A program made the position numbers and the translations under genes. A DNA stretch of 8,977 nt from an uncultured Caulobacterales bacterium (GTDB lineage: Bacteria; Pseudomonadota; Alphaproteobacteria; Caulobacterales; Caulobacteraceae), in contig CAIUZX010000154.1 of the NCBI GenBank assembly GCA_903903715.1, forward strand, positions 1 through 8,977, given 5' to 3'. Below are positions 1-7,789 of this stretch, in pieces. The stretch's first letter is position 1. Each line of letters begins with the position of its first letter. The notes under the pieces were generated by a model. The model had not been told where the DNA came from. It made no database searches and worked only from the letters and a program-made list of their open reading frames with translations.

Positions 1-24
1 GGCGCGGGGTGTGCGCGTTGTCAT
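1..24 (-). CDS. murU: Start of a nucleotidyltransferase, probably MurU (partial, runs off the window)
   Basis: Only eight codons are visible (M-T-T-R-T-P-R-A). The start codon overlaps the stop of the upstream kinase gene as ATGA at 24-21, the usual sign of translational coupling. The identification rests on context: in alphaproteobacteria amgK is commonly followed by murU, which encodes the MurNAc-1-phosphate uridylyltransferase that takes the AmgK product to UDP-MurNAc. Short basic N-termini of this kind precede the nucleotide-binding segment of that family, but the segment itself lies outside the window. The presence of an overlapping downstream gene is likely; its identity is inference. 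Confidence 0.5.
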
Positions 25-1133
25 GCTCTGTAGTCCATCGGCACGTGCCGGTCGAACCAGGCCTTCAGGCCTTCAAGGCCGGGCTGGTTCAGGTTGAATT
101 GCAGGGCGGCCCAGGTGCGCGGCATGAAGGCGGTGTAGCGCGGCTTGCCGAATCCCGCGACCTGCCTTGCGAAGATGAACAGGATGCGCGCGGCGTTCAG
201 TGCGGCAAGGCCGTGATAGGCGTGTCGGAACGCCTCCCGGTCGAGGTCGCGTCTCGCGTCCAGGAAGCGGGTCAGCATGGCCTCCGCGAGTTCGGGATCC
301 ACGTCGCGCCGGGCGTCCTGCAGCAGGTGCAGGAGGTCCCAGGCTGGATGTGCTTTCACAGCGTCTTGAAAGTCGAGGAGGCCCACCCGGGCAGCGCCTG
401 TGCGCTCCGGCAGCCACAACAGGTTTTCGGCGTGGTAGTCCCGGTGCGAGAAGACGCCGGTCGGGCCCGTGGCGGCGACGTCGCCGAGTTTGCGGATCGG
501 CGCCCACAGCGCTTCCCACTCCGCCTTCCCCTCAGCACCGAAAGGCGGGAGGCCTGCATATTTCGGCCACCATTCCAAAAAGAGATCGCAGCCCGTCTGG
601 AGCGCCAGATCGTCATAGGGGAGCAGGGGCCAGCGCCCGCCGTCATAGACGAGCCAGACGGGCGGCGCATCGGACTGCAGGCGCACCAGAACGTCGACCG
701 CGGCAGCGTAGAGCGGCGTCGCGGGCTCCCCCGCCTCGATCTTCCGGGCAAAGAGATCATCCCCGAGATCTTCGATGACGGCGAAGCCCTGGGGCACGTC
801 CATCGCCTCCACCGCCGGGGCGGAGAGGCCAAGGCCGCGCAGGAACACGCTGGCGCCTGCGAAGGCGTCGACGCGGCAGGCCGCGAGCCGGGCCATGGCG
901 TTGTATCCCAGCGCCCGTCGCTCGTCGGGCGTGGTCTCTGGACCTGCCGGCTCGCTCTCCGCCGCGGGCGGCGCGTCCATGAAGATCAGCGAGCCCCCGG
1001 ACGAGGTCGCAAGTCGCTCGTAGCGCCGCGTCGAGGCGTCGCCCGACATCGGTGTCCGCTGCGCGCCGGAGAGTCCGGACCTCTGCAGGAAGTCCCGCGC
1101 CTGCTGTTCGCGCTCGCTCGCATCAAAACTCAT
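21..1133 (-). CDS. amgK: N-acetylmuramate/N-acetylglucosamine kinase, aminoglycoside phosphotransferase fold
   Basis: A 370-residue cytoplasmic kinase of the APH/choline-kinase fold. AmgK phosphorylates MurNAc (and GlcNAc) at the anomeric position; MurU then makes UDP-MurNAc, a peptidoglycan recycling route that bypasses de novo MurA synthesis. Visible motifs: GDASTRRYER at 31-40 in the nucleotide-binding lobe, IEDLGD at 120-125, catalytic loop FSHRDYHAENLLW at 228-240 (H230, D232, N237) and the metal-binding LLDFQDA at 252-258 (D254). Length is slightly above the usual 330-360. The ATG start lies inside the 3' end of tsaE (11-base overlap) with only a weak ribosome site, so it probably depends on coupling to tsaE translation. 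The downstream gene overlaps by 4 bases. The fold is certain; the exact sugar specificity follows from motif and gene order and could instead be another small-molecule kinase. Confidence 0.85.
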   Translation of the reverse strand: MSFDASEREQQARDFLQRSGLSGAQRTPMSGDASTRRYERLATSSGGSLIFMDAPPAAESEPAGPETTPDERRALGYNAMARLAACRVDAFAGASVFLRGLGLSAPAVEAMDVPQGFAVIEDLGDDLFARKIEAGEPATPLYAAAVDVLVRLQSDAPPVWLVYDGGRWPLLPYDDLALQTGCDLFLEWWPKYAGLPPFGAEGKAEWEALWAPIRKLGDVAATGPTGVFSHRDYHAENLLWLPERTGAARVGLLDFQDAVKAHPAWDLLHLLQDARRDVDPELAEAMLTRFLDARRDLDREAFRHAYHGLAALNAARILFIFARQVAGFGKPRYTAFMPRTWAALQFNLNQPGLEGLKAWFDRHVPMDYRA

Positions 1134-1644
1134 GTGACAACTCGTTCAGTCTCTTAATCCAGGACCCGTACGCGCGCAGAAGCGCGGTTCTCGGCTCGTC
1201 CTCCACCGTGTCGGTCGCCGCGTCGGCGTCGGCGGACAAGGTGATCTCCAGTCGGTCTTTCGGCCAGTCGCCGTCAAGCCGCTGCGGCCATTCGACCAGA
1301 AGAACGCCCGCCCCCATCGCCTCTTCAAGACCCAGCTCCGACGCCTCTGAGGGATCCGACAGACGGTAGAGGTCGAGGTGCCAGATGTCGAACTGCGAGG
1401 CCCGATAGGTCTGAACCAGGGTGAAGGTCGGGCTGGGCACCGGCTCGTCGCTGCAGGTGAGGGCGCGAACGACCGACCTGGCCAAAGCCGACTTGCCGGC
1501 GCCGAGAGGGCCCGACAGCAGGATCACGTCGCCGGACCGCAGCACCGCCGCCAGGGCTTCGCCCAGGCGCGCAGTGTCGGCCACCCCCGACAGACGTTTC
1601 TCGATGGTCAAGCCGCACGCGGTCATGGACGCAGGCTTTTCCAT
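1123..1644 (-). CDS. tsaE: tRNA t6A biosynthesis ATPase TsaE
   Basis: A 173-residue P-loop ATPase (YjeE family). TsaE works with TsaB and TsaD in the cytoplasm to transfer the threonylcarbamoyl group onto A37 of ANN-decoding tRNAs. Visible: Walker A GPLGAGKS at 45-52 (K51, S52), the family segment SPTFTLVQTY at 71-80, HLDLYRL at 89-95, an acidic stretch SEASELGLEE at 99-108 and LLVEWPQRL at 115-123. Length is slightly above the common 150-160 owing to the N-terminus; a second in-frame ATG at codon 7 (1626) is preceded by GGAAAAG and is an alternative start. It is the first gene of the tsaE-amgK-murU set and runs divergently from the ferredoxin reductase operon, sharing its 123-base control region. 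Confidence 0.93.
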   Translation of the reverse strand: MEKPASMTACGLTIEKRLSGVADTARLGEALAAVLRSGDVILLSGPLGAGKSALARSVVRALTCSDEPVPSPTFTLVQTYRASQFDIWHLDLYRLSDPSEASELGLEEAMGAGVLLVEWPQRLDGDWPKDRLEITLSADADAATDTVEDEPRTALLRAYGSWIKRLNELSHEF

Positions 1645-1685
1645 GGGTTATCGCCCGTGGCAAGCGCCGTGCAGCATCAGGCCTA

Positions 1686-1714
1686 TTGCCCAAAAGTGAC
1701 GCGTGCGTCATAAA
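1686..1714 (+). promoter_or_regulatory. Candidate promoter of the ferredoxin reductase-ferredoxin operon
   Basis: TTGCCC (1686-1691) and CATAAA (1709-1714) are separated by 17 bases; each matches the sigma-70 consensus at four of six positions. The predicted start near 1721 would give a 5' leader of about 47 bases before the GTG start at 1768. It would also exclude the upstream in-frame TTG at 1717 as an initiation codon. The call is based on motif and position only. Confidence 0.4.
1697..1710. promoter_or_regulatory. 14-base operator-like palindrome between -35 and -10
   Basis: TGACGC-GT-GCGTCA is a perfect 6-base inverted repeat with a 2-base centre. It fills most of the spacer of the candidate promoter above and lies 53 bases from the tsaE start on the other strand. 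A regulator bound here would block polymerase on the plus-strand promoter and might also affect tsaE. I do not recognise the motif as belonging to a specific regulator. Confidence 0.4.
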
Positions 1715-1767
1715 TTTTGAATTCACCCGAACTGGGAATGTTCGGGGCGTGGAGGGAGCCCGCGACT

Positions 1768-3015
1768 GTGGCGGATCAGTTGGGTCAGGACATGACGGGT
1801 CGCGTCGTCATCGTTGGCGCAGGGCACGCCGGCGGTACGGCCGCGGCGCTGCTTCGCCAATATGGCTGGACCGGACCGATCACGTTGCTAGGCGATGAGC
1901 CGATCGCGCCCTATCAACGCCCGCCGTTGTCCAAGGCCTGGCTGAAGGGCGAGGCGGACGCCGACAGTCTGGCGCTGCGACCCTTGAACTTCTATGGCGA
2001 GCACGACATCACCCTGCGCCTGTCGACCGGCGTCTCGCTGATCCATCCGGCTTCCCACGCGGTCGAGCTCGCTTCCGGCGAGCGCCTCGACTACGACCAT
2101 CTGATCCTCGCAGTCGGCGCGGCGGCGCGGCGGCTCACCATTCCGGGCGCCGACCTCAAGGGCGTGCTCGAATTGCGCACCGCTGCGGATGCTGAGTTGT
2201 TGAAAACGGCCCTGGGACCCGGGAGGCGGCTTGCCGTGATTGGCGGCGGATATGTCGGGCTGGAGGCGGCGGCTTCTGCTCGGGCGCTGGGCGCCGAGGC
2301 GGTGGTGATCGAGCGGGAGCCTCGCGTTCTCGCCCGCGTCGCCTGCGAGACCCTGTCCAGCTTCTTCCAGACCTATCATCGGGATCGCGGCGTTGTGTTT
2401 GAGCTCAACGCCGGGGTCGAGGCGTTCGTCGCGCGAGATGGCGCGGTCTCGGGCGTTCAGTTGTCGGATGGCCGCGTTCTCCCTTGCGACGCCGCTCTGG
2501 TCGGCGTCGGCGCGATCGCCCATGAGAGCCTGGCGCGCCAGGCGGGCTGCGCCTGTGAGCACGGTGTCATCGTTGACGCCCAGGGCCGGACCAGTGTGTC
2601 CGGGATCTACGCCATCGGCGACTGCACGCGGCGCCCGCTTTGGCCCTACGGCGTCGAGGGTCGGCTCGAAAGTGTGCCCAACGCGCTGGAGCAAGCCAAG
2701 CAGGTCGCTGCGCTCCTGTGCGGGAAGCCAGCGCCGCCGCCGGAAACACCCTGGTTCTGGTCGGATCAGTATGATCTGAAGCTTCAGATTGCGGGACTGC
2801 CGCACCATGCGGTGCGTCAGATTGTCCGCGGCGACCCCCATGCGGCGAAGTTCGCCGTCTTTCATCTTGACGCGGAAAACCGGGTCCAGGCCGTGGAGGC
2901 GATCAACGCGCCCGCGGAATTTATGGCCGGCCGCCAATTCATCGGAAGCAGAAAACCGGTTGCGCCGGAAAAACTGCGCGATATGTCCATATCCATGAAG
3001 GAGGTCGCGGCCTAA
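1768..3015 (+). CDS. NAD(P)H-dependent ferredoxin reductase (FAD), putidaredoxin reductase/BphA4 type
   Basis: A 415-residue cytoplasmic flavoprotein that passes electrons from NAD(P)H through FAD to a [2Fe-2S] ferredoxin, here almost certainly the next gene. Domains: FAD-binding VGAGHAGG at 16-23, the family segment APYQRPPLSK at 48-57, NAD-binding IGGGYVGLE at 158-166 with acidic E182 ending the second strand (favours NADH), the second FAD segment YAIGDC at 281-286, and the C-terminal interface domain starting FWSDQYDLKLQIAG at 330-343. Start choice: GTG 1768 has GGAGGGAG (1751-1758) nine bases upstream. TTG 1717 and ATG 1738 lack a site, and ATG 1792, which begins right at the family's conserved N-terminus, has AGGA only one base away. 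ATG 1792 (407 residues) remains the alternative. The ferredoxin starts 24 bases after its stop. The physiological acceptor beyond the ferredoxin is not shown. Confidence 0.9.
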   Translation: MADQLGQDMTGRVVIVGAGHAGGTAAALLRQYGWTGPITLLGDEPIAPYQRPPLSKAWLKGEADADSLALRPLNFYGEHDITLRLSTGVSLIHPASHAVELASGERLDYDHLILAVGAAARRLTIPGADLKGVLELRTAADAELLKTALGPGRRLAVIGGGYVGLEAAASARALGAEAVVIEREPRVLARVACETLSSFFQTYHRDRGVVFELNAGVEAFVARDGAVSGVQLSDGRVLPCDAALVGVGAIAHESLARQAGCACEHGVIVDAQGRTSVSGIYAIGDCTRRPLWPYGVEGRLESVPNALEQAKQVAALLCGKPAPPPETPWFWSDQYDLKLQIAGLPHHAVRQIVRGDPHAAKFAVFHLDAENRVQAVEAINAPAEFMAGRQFIGSRKPVAPEKLRDMSISMKEVAA

Positions 3016-3039
3016 ACCCGCGACGAAAGACGAAGAGCC

Positions 3040-3360
3040 ATGGCCAAGATCATCTTTATCGAACACTCCGGCGCCACTCACGAAGTGGACGCCAAGCCCG
3101 GCCTTTCCGTTATGGAAGCCGCGGTGAAGAACAATGTGCCGGGCATCGACGCCGATTGCGGCGGCGCCTGCGCCTGCGCCACCTGTCACGTCTATGTCGA
3201 CGAGGCGTGGCTGGAGAAGACCGGCGACCGCTCGGCGATGGAGGAGAGCATGCTCGACTTCGCTGAGAACGTGAAGCCGAACTCGCGTCTGTCCTGCCAG
3301 ATCAAGATCGCAGACGCCCTGGACGGCATGACCGTGCGTCTCCCGGAAAGCCAGCACTAA
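3040..3360 (+). CDS. [2Fe-2S] ferredoxin, FdVI/adrenodoxin/putidaredoxin type
   Basis: A 106-residue one-electron carrier. The cluster ligands are C40, C46, C49 and C86 (C-X5-C-X2-C...C); C44 is an additional non-ligand cysteine. The opening MAKIIFIEH and the segment GIDADCGGACACATCH at 35-50 closely resemble Rhodobacter capsulatus FdVI as I remember it, and length fits (106). This family donates electrons to cytochromes P450 or serves Fe-S cluster and other biosynthetic steps; no P450 or Isc/Suf gene is in the window, so the target is open. It is cotranscribed with the reductase 24 bases upstream, which makes the pair a complete NADH-to-ferredoxin relay. An intrinsic terminator begins 6 bases after the stop. 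Family assignment is firm. Confidence 0.95.
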   Translation: MAKIIFIEHSGATHEVDAKPGLSVMEAAVKNNVPGIDADCGGACACATCHVYVDEAWLEKTGDRSAMEESMLDFAENVKPNSRLSCQIKIADALDGMTVRLPESQH

Positions 3361-3365
3361 TCTGT

Positions 3366-3403
3366 CGCGCGCCGTTCCGCCGAGGTTCGGCGCGCGCTTA
3401 TTT
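3366..3403 (+). terminator. Intrinsic terminator of the ferredoxin operon
   Basis: A 9-base GC stem, CGCGCGCCG (3366-3374) with CGGCGCGCG (3388-3396), 13-base loop, followed by CTTATTTT. It begins 6 bases after the ferredoxin stop. The T-rich tail lies only on the plus-strand side, and the convergent gene's stop codon (3398-3400) sits within that tail, so the element mainly serves the plus strand. Confidence 0.8.
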
Positions 3404-4201
3404 TCTCGACAGCACCGTGATGATCCGAGCTGACGATGGGCGGCCAGAATATCCCTTGTCCGGATTGATGGTGATCACGACGACGGAGCCCGCCGCCTGA
3501 GCCTGGGCGTCCGGGCCGGTGGCGAACTGCACGCGCGCGAATCTGGCGACCAGGCTCCTGCCCTGAACGCCACGTCCTGCGAGACGCGTGAACGCTTCGG
3601 CGGTAATCCACGCCGCATCGGCCAGAACCGCACTGGAAGCCGGTGTCACATCCTTTGGCGTCAGGTCATGCGCTTCGAAGACCACCAGGTGCTGCGCCGC
3701 CCGACTGGCGCGGAGGCTGGACTGTACAAGCGTCTGGAACAGCAGGTTCGCGTTGGCGACGGGGGAAAGACGAATGGATGGTCCGTCGCCTGAATAAGCA
3801 GCCGGCGCGCCCATCGGGCGATCTCCGGTAAAAAGGGTGAGCCCGCCGAGCCGCGTCGAGCGCAGGACCGTCTCCCCTGTATCGTCCTTGTAGATCACGT
3901 CTCCGCGGGGGCCCGCCACCGGCGTAAGCGCCCAGACCTCAGGATTGTCATCAAAGCGGAGCAGGAGCGCGCCAGTCTGACCGCGATCGACGACAAATGC
4001 TTCCCCTTCGGCCGGAAGATACCGTCCGGGCGAGAGCCCGGTTGGCTCGGCGTGACGCGGAAGCAGGAAGTCACGCAGGCTGGGCGCTTGCGCGTGCGCG
4101 CCTGTGGCGACGCATAGCGCCAAGCTCGCTGCGCAGATCACCGCTGACCGCGTCAAGCTTGAGACCCGCGAGCAGCGCGAAGTGACCTTGGTCTGACCCA
4201 T
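3398..4201 (-). CDS. Exported protein of unknown function, resembles DUF4908
   Basis: A 267-residue protein with an N-terminal signal peptide: positive n-region, hydrophobic stretch near 19-33 and an AHA|Q signal peptidase I site after residue 37. The mature part has no cysteine, no further membrane segment and no catalytic motif I can identify. It alternates beta-rich stretches (AFVVDRGQTGALLLRFDDNP at 68-87, DVIYKDDTGETVLRSTRLGG at 101-120, SVVVITINPDKGYSG at 239-253), which suggests a compact periplasmic beta domain. Wording and length recall the DUF4908 family of Caulobacter relatives; this is from memory and not verified. No function is known to me. It lies convergent to the ferredoxin operon and 78 bases behind phaB on the same strand, with inverted repeats in the gap, so cotranscription with phaAB is uncertain. 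The ATG has only a weak ribosome site directly abutting it. Confidence 0.75.
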   Translation of the reverse strand: MGQTKVTSRCSRVSSLTRSAVICAASLALCVATGAHAQAPSLRDFLLPRHAEPTGLSPGRYLPAEGEAFVVDRGQTGALLLRFDDNPEVWALTPVAGPRGDVIYKDDTGETVLRSTRLGGLTLFTGDRPMGAPAAYSGDGPSIRLSPVANANLLFQTLVQSSLRASRAAQHLVVFEAHDLTPKDVTPASSAVLADAAWITAEAFTRLAGRGVQGRSLVARFARVQFATGPDAQAQAAGSVVVITINPDKGYSGRPSSARIITVLSRK

Positions 4202-4225
4202 CCCTACGCAATGACGTGGGACTAG

Positions 4226-4275
4226 GGCGCATTTTTGGCGATGATGCGCCTGAGTTCAGGCTTTGCGCTTCAGGC
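4226..4275. repeat. Cluster of short inverted and direct repeats between phaB and the exported-protein gene
   Basis: Three elements lie in 50 bases. GGCGCAT (4226-4232) pairs with ATGCGCC (4244-4250) around an 11-base loop. GCCTGA-GT-TCAGGC (4248-4261) is a perfect 14-base palindrome. TTCAGGC occurs twice as a direct repeat at 4255-4261 and 4269-4275. Read on the minus strand this follows the phaB stop, so it may act as a weak terminator. No clear T-run follows, so a regulator site is equally possible. Confidence 0.4.
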
Positions 4276-4279
4276 TCGA

Positions 4280-5008
4280 TCAGCTTGTGAAGTATTGACC
4301 GCCATTGGCCGTAATCGTGGCCCCGGTAATGAAACTTGAGTCATCTCGCGCCAGGAAGGCGACGCAGGCTGCGATTTCTTCAGCGTGTCCAAGGCGGCCG
4401 ACCGGAATACCGGCGACGATCTTGGCGAGGGCGGCTTCCGGCACGGCGGACACCATTTCAGTGTCGATATAGCCCGGCGCGACGGCGTTCACGGTGATGC
4501 CCTTCGCCGCGGTCTCCTGGGCGAGGGCCTTGGTGAAGCCGATCACGCCCGCCTTTGCGGCGGAATAGTTGGTCTGCCCCATCTGGCCCTTCTGGCCGTT
4601 GATCGAGCTGATGTTGATGATCCGGCCGAAGCCTGCCGTGCGCATACCGTCGATGACCTGACGGCTCATGTTGAAGATGGAGGCCAGGTTGACGAAGATG
4701 ACCTCGTTCCACTGCTCCTTGGACATCTTGTGCAGCATGGCGTCACGGGTGATGCCGGCGTTGTTCACCAGGATCTCGATCGGGCCGAGTTTGTCTTCGA
4801 CTTCCTTGACCGCGCGGACGCAGTCATCATAGTCGCCGACATTGCCCTTCACGATCTCGACGCCGAGCTCCTCGGCGCAGGCCTTGGCGGCGGCGTCATT
4901 GCCCGCGTACCCTGCACAGACGCGATAACCGTCCGCCGCAAGCCTCTGGGTAATCGCCTTTCCGATGCCGCGGGTGCCGCCCGTGACCAATGCAACCCGT
5001 CCAGACAT
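4280..5008 (-). CDS. phaB: Acetoacetyl-CoA reductase
   Basis: A 242-residue short-chain dehydrogenase that reduces acetoacetyl-CoA to (R)-3-hydroxybutyryl-CoA, normally with NADPH, in polyhydroxybutyrate synthesis. Visible: cofactor motif TGGTRGIG at 9-16, NNAG at 82-85, catalytic S135, Y148 and K152 in the PhaB signature SSINGQKGQMGQTNYSAAKAG region (134-154), and the typical ending GGQYFTS. The NGQKGQ-GQTNYS context separates PhaB from FabG, and length fits (about 240-246). Start: ATG at 5008 has GGGGAGAG six bases upstream; an ATG further upstream at 5053 would run into the thiolase gene and lacks family support. It follows phaA after a 31-base gap, so the two form an operon. A FabG-type role is the main alternative, but the thiolase partner argues against it. 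Confidence 0.93.
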   Translation of the reverse strand: MSGRVALVTGGTRGIGKAITQRLAADGYRVCAGYAGNDAAAKACAEELGVEIVKGNVGDYDDCVRAVKEVEDKLGPIEILVNNAGITRDAMLHKMSKEQWNEVIFVNLASIFNMSRQVIDGMRTAGFGRIINISSINGQKGQMGQTNYSAAKAGVIGFTKALAQETAAKGITVNAVAPGYIDTEMVSAVPEAALAKIVAGIPVGRLGHAEEIAACVAFLARDDSSFITGATITANGGQYFTS

Positions 5009-5039
5009 GTCGTCTCTCCCCAGTGGTTTCTTGTGTGGA

Positions 5040-6221
<1,182 letters not shown>

Positions 6222-6304
6222 GGCGTGACGTCCGTTCCCGCAAATGAATGCCATTTTGGACGATCTTCAGCCGTCCGTCCTAAAACTGAACTCGCACAAA
6301 TTCC

Positions 6305-6321
6305 CTCCCGCGTCACGGGAG
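6305..6321 (-). terminator. Second hairpin downstream of the aldehyde dehydrogenase gene
   Basis: CTCCCG (6305-6310) pairs with CGGGAG (6316-6321) around a 5-base loop. It lies two bases beyond the main hairpin in the minus-strand direction and is followed there by GGAATTT. The tail is poor, so by itself it would be weak; it may back up the larger stem. Confidence 0.35.
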
Positions 6322-6323
6322 AA

Positions 6324-6353
6324 GTGCGCGCCCGGGGCGACCCGGACGCGCAC
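6324..6353 (-). terminator. Strong hairpin terminator after the aldehyde dehydrogenase gene
   Basis: A 13-base stem (6324-6336 with 6341-6353) containing one mismatch in DNA that becomes a G-U pair in minus-strand RNA, with a 4-base loop (TCGC on that strand). It starts 11 bases after the aldehyde dehydrogenase stop. The tail is short (TTCTCC). The stem strength and position make termination likely and separate this gene from phaAB. Confidence 0.65.
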
Positions 6354-6364
6354 GTATCAAGCGA

Positions 6365-7789
6365 TCAGGCGCCGTAGCCGATGACCGCCTTGGTTTCCAG
6401 GAACTCGCCGAACGCGTGGTCGCCCCACTCGCGGCCGTTGCCCGACTGCTTGTAGCCGCCGAACGGAGCCATCATGTCGGGACCGGCGCCGTTCAGGGTC
6501 ACCTGTCCAGCACGCAGCTTCGAAGCAACCTTTCGGACCTCTTCAATGTCGGAGCCCTGCACGTAGGCGGCGAGGCCATATTCGGTGTCATTGCCCATGG
6601 CGATGGCGTCGTCGACGGACTCATAGGGAAGGATCGAGAGCACCGGTCCGAAGATCTCTTCCTTCGAGATCGACATGTCCGGCGTCACGTTCGCGAACAC
6701 GGTCGGCTTCACGTAGTAGCCCTTGTCGATCCCGTCCGGACGACCGAGGCCGCCGGCGACGAGGGTCGCGCCTTCGTCGATGCCCTTCTTGATGAGGCCC
6801 TGGATCTTGTTCCACTGAACTTCGGACACCACGGGGCCCATCTGGGCGTTGCCGTTTGGATCGCCGACCGTCGTCGCTTCGGCCTGTTCCTTGGCCGCGG
6901 CGATCACCGCGTCCATCTTCTTGGCCGGAGCGAACATGCGGGTCGGGGCGTTGCAGGACTGTCCCGAGTTCAGCATGACCGCCTGGACGCCGCGTTTCAC
7001 CGCCGCTTCGAGTTCGACATTCTCGAGGATAATGTTCGGCGACTTGCCTCCAAGCTCCTGATGCACGCGCTTGACGGTCGGAGCGGCGTTTTTGGCCACT
7101 TCGATCCCGGCGCGGGTGGAGCCGGTGAAGGACACCATGTCCACGCCCGGATGGCTGGAGATCGCTGCGCCGACAGAGGGGCCGTCGCCGTTGATCATGT
7201 TGTAGACGCCCGCAGGCACGCCGGCCGCGTGCATGATCTCGGTCCAGATGTATCCCGAGAACGGCGCGACTTCCGACGGCTTCAACACCATGGTGCAGCC
7301 GGTGGCGATAGCCGGCGCCACCTTCGTTGCGATCTGGTTCACAGGCCAGTTCCAAGGCGTGATGAAGCCGCAGACCCCGATGGGCTCCTTGGCGATCAGA
7401 GTCGTGCCGCGCAGGTCTTCGAACTTGTAGGCCTTCAGGACCTCGATCGCCGTCTGCAAGTGGCCGACGCCCATCGCCGCCTGGGCCCTCTGGGACAGCC
7501 AGCCCGGCGCGCCCATTTCTTCGGTGATCGCCGCCGCCATGTCGGCGTAGCGCTTCTTGTACTCCTCGACGATGCGCTCCAGGAGCTCGACGCGCTCGGC
7601 GCGGCTGGTGCGGGAGAAGCTCTCGAACGCGGTGCGTGCGGCTTTCACCGCAAGGTCGACGTCCGCAGCCGAGCCCAGGCTGATGCGTCCAGCGACGCCT
7701 TCGGTCGCCGGATTGATCACGTCCAGGGTCTTCGGCGTGATCGAATCGACCCAGGCGCCGTTGATGTAGAATTTCAGATAATCGCGCAT
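6365..7789 (-). CDS. NAD-dependent aldehyde dehydrogenase family protein
   Basis: A 474-residue cytoplasmic enzyme of the ALDH superfamily that oxidises an aldehyde to the acid; the substrate cannot be read from the sequence. Motifs in order: TPWNWP at 144-149 (oxyanion N147), LKPSE at 169-173 (K170, E173, the latter favouring NAD over NADP), FTGST at 221-225, general base E245 in HQELGGKSPNII (243-254), nucleophile C279 in GQSCNAPTR (276-284), EEIFGPVL at 377-384 and PFGGYKQSGNGRE at 442-454. All catalytic residues are intact and the length is typical. Start: ATG 7789 has GGGAG with about seven bases of spacing; an in-frame ATG at 7879 would add 30 residues without family support. It lies upstream of phaAB on the same strand, but a strong hairpin separates them, so a shared pathway is only suggested. 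Confidence 0.93.
   Translation of the reverse strand: MRDYLKFYINGAWVDSITPKTLDVINPATEGVAGRISLGSAADVDLAVKAARTAFESFSRTSRAERVELLERIVEEYKKRYADMAAAITEEMGAPGWLSQRAQAAMGVGHLQTAIEVLKAYKFEDLRGTTLIAKEPIGVCGFITPWNWPVNQIATKVAPAIATGCTMVLKPSEVAPFSGYIWTEIMHAAGVPAGVYNMINGDGPSVGAAISSHPGVDMVSFTGSTRAGIEVAKNAAPTVKRVHQELGGKSPNIILENVELEAAVKRGVQAVMLNSGQSCNAPTRMFAPAKKMDAVIAAAKEQAEATTVGDPNGNAQMGPVVSEVQWNKIQGLIKKGIDEGATLVAGGLGRPDGIDKGYYVKPTVFANVTPDMSISKEEIFGPVLSILPYESVDDAIAMGNDTEYGLAAYVQGSDIEEVRKVASKLRAGQVTLNGAGPDMMAPFGGYKQSGNGREWGDHAFGEFLETKAVIGYGA

Noticed and set aside
9..1157. 382-codon plus-strand frame opposite amgK
   Set aside because: The minus-strand frame has the kinase catalytic and metal-binding motifs and fits the tsaE-amgK-murU order; the plus frame has none.
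1888..3357. 489-codon minus-strand frame across the reductase and ferredoxin genes
   Set aside because: It is antisense to two genes with unmistakable family motifs, spans their intergenic gap and shows no domain of its own. Long antisense frames are expected in GC-rich DNA.
3366..3396. Bidirectional terminator for the convergent exported-protein gene
   Set aside because: On the minus strand no T-rich tail follows the stem, so I assign it only to the plus strand.
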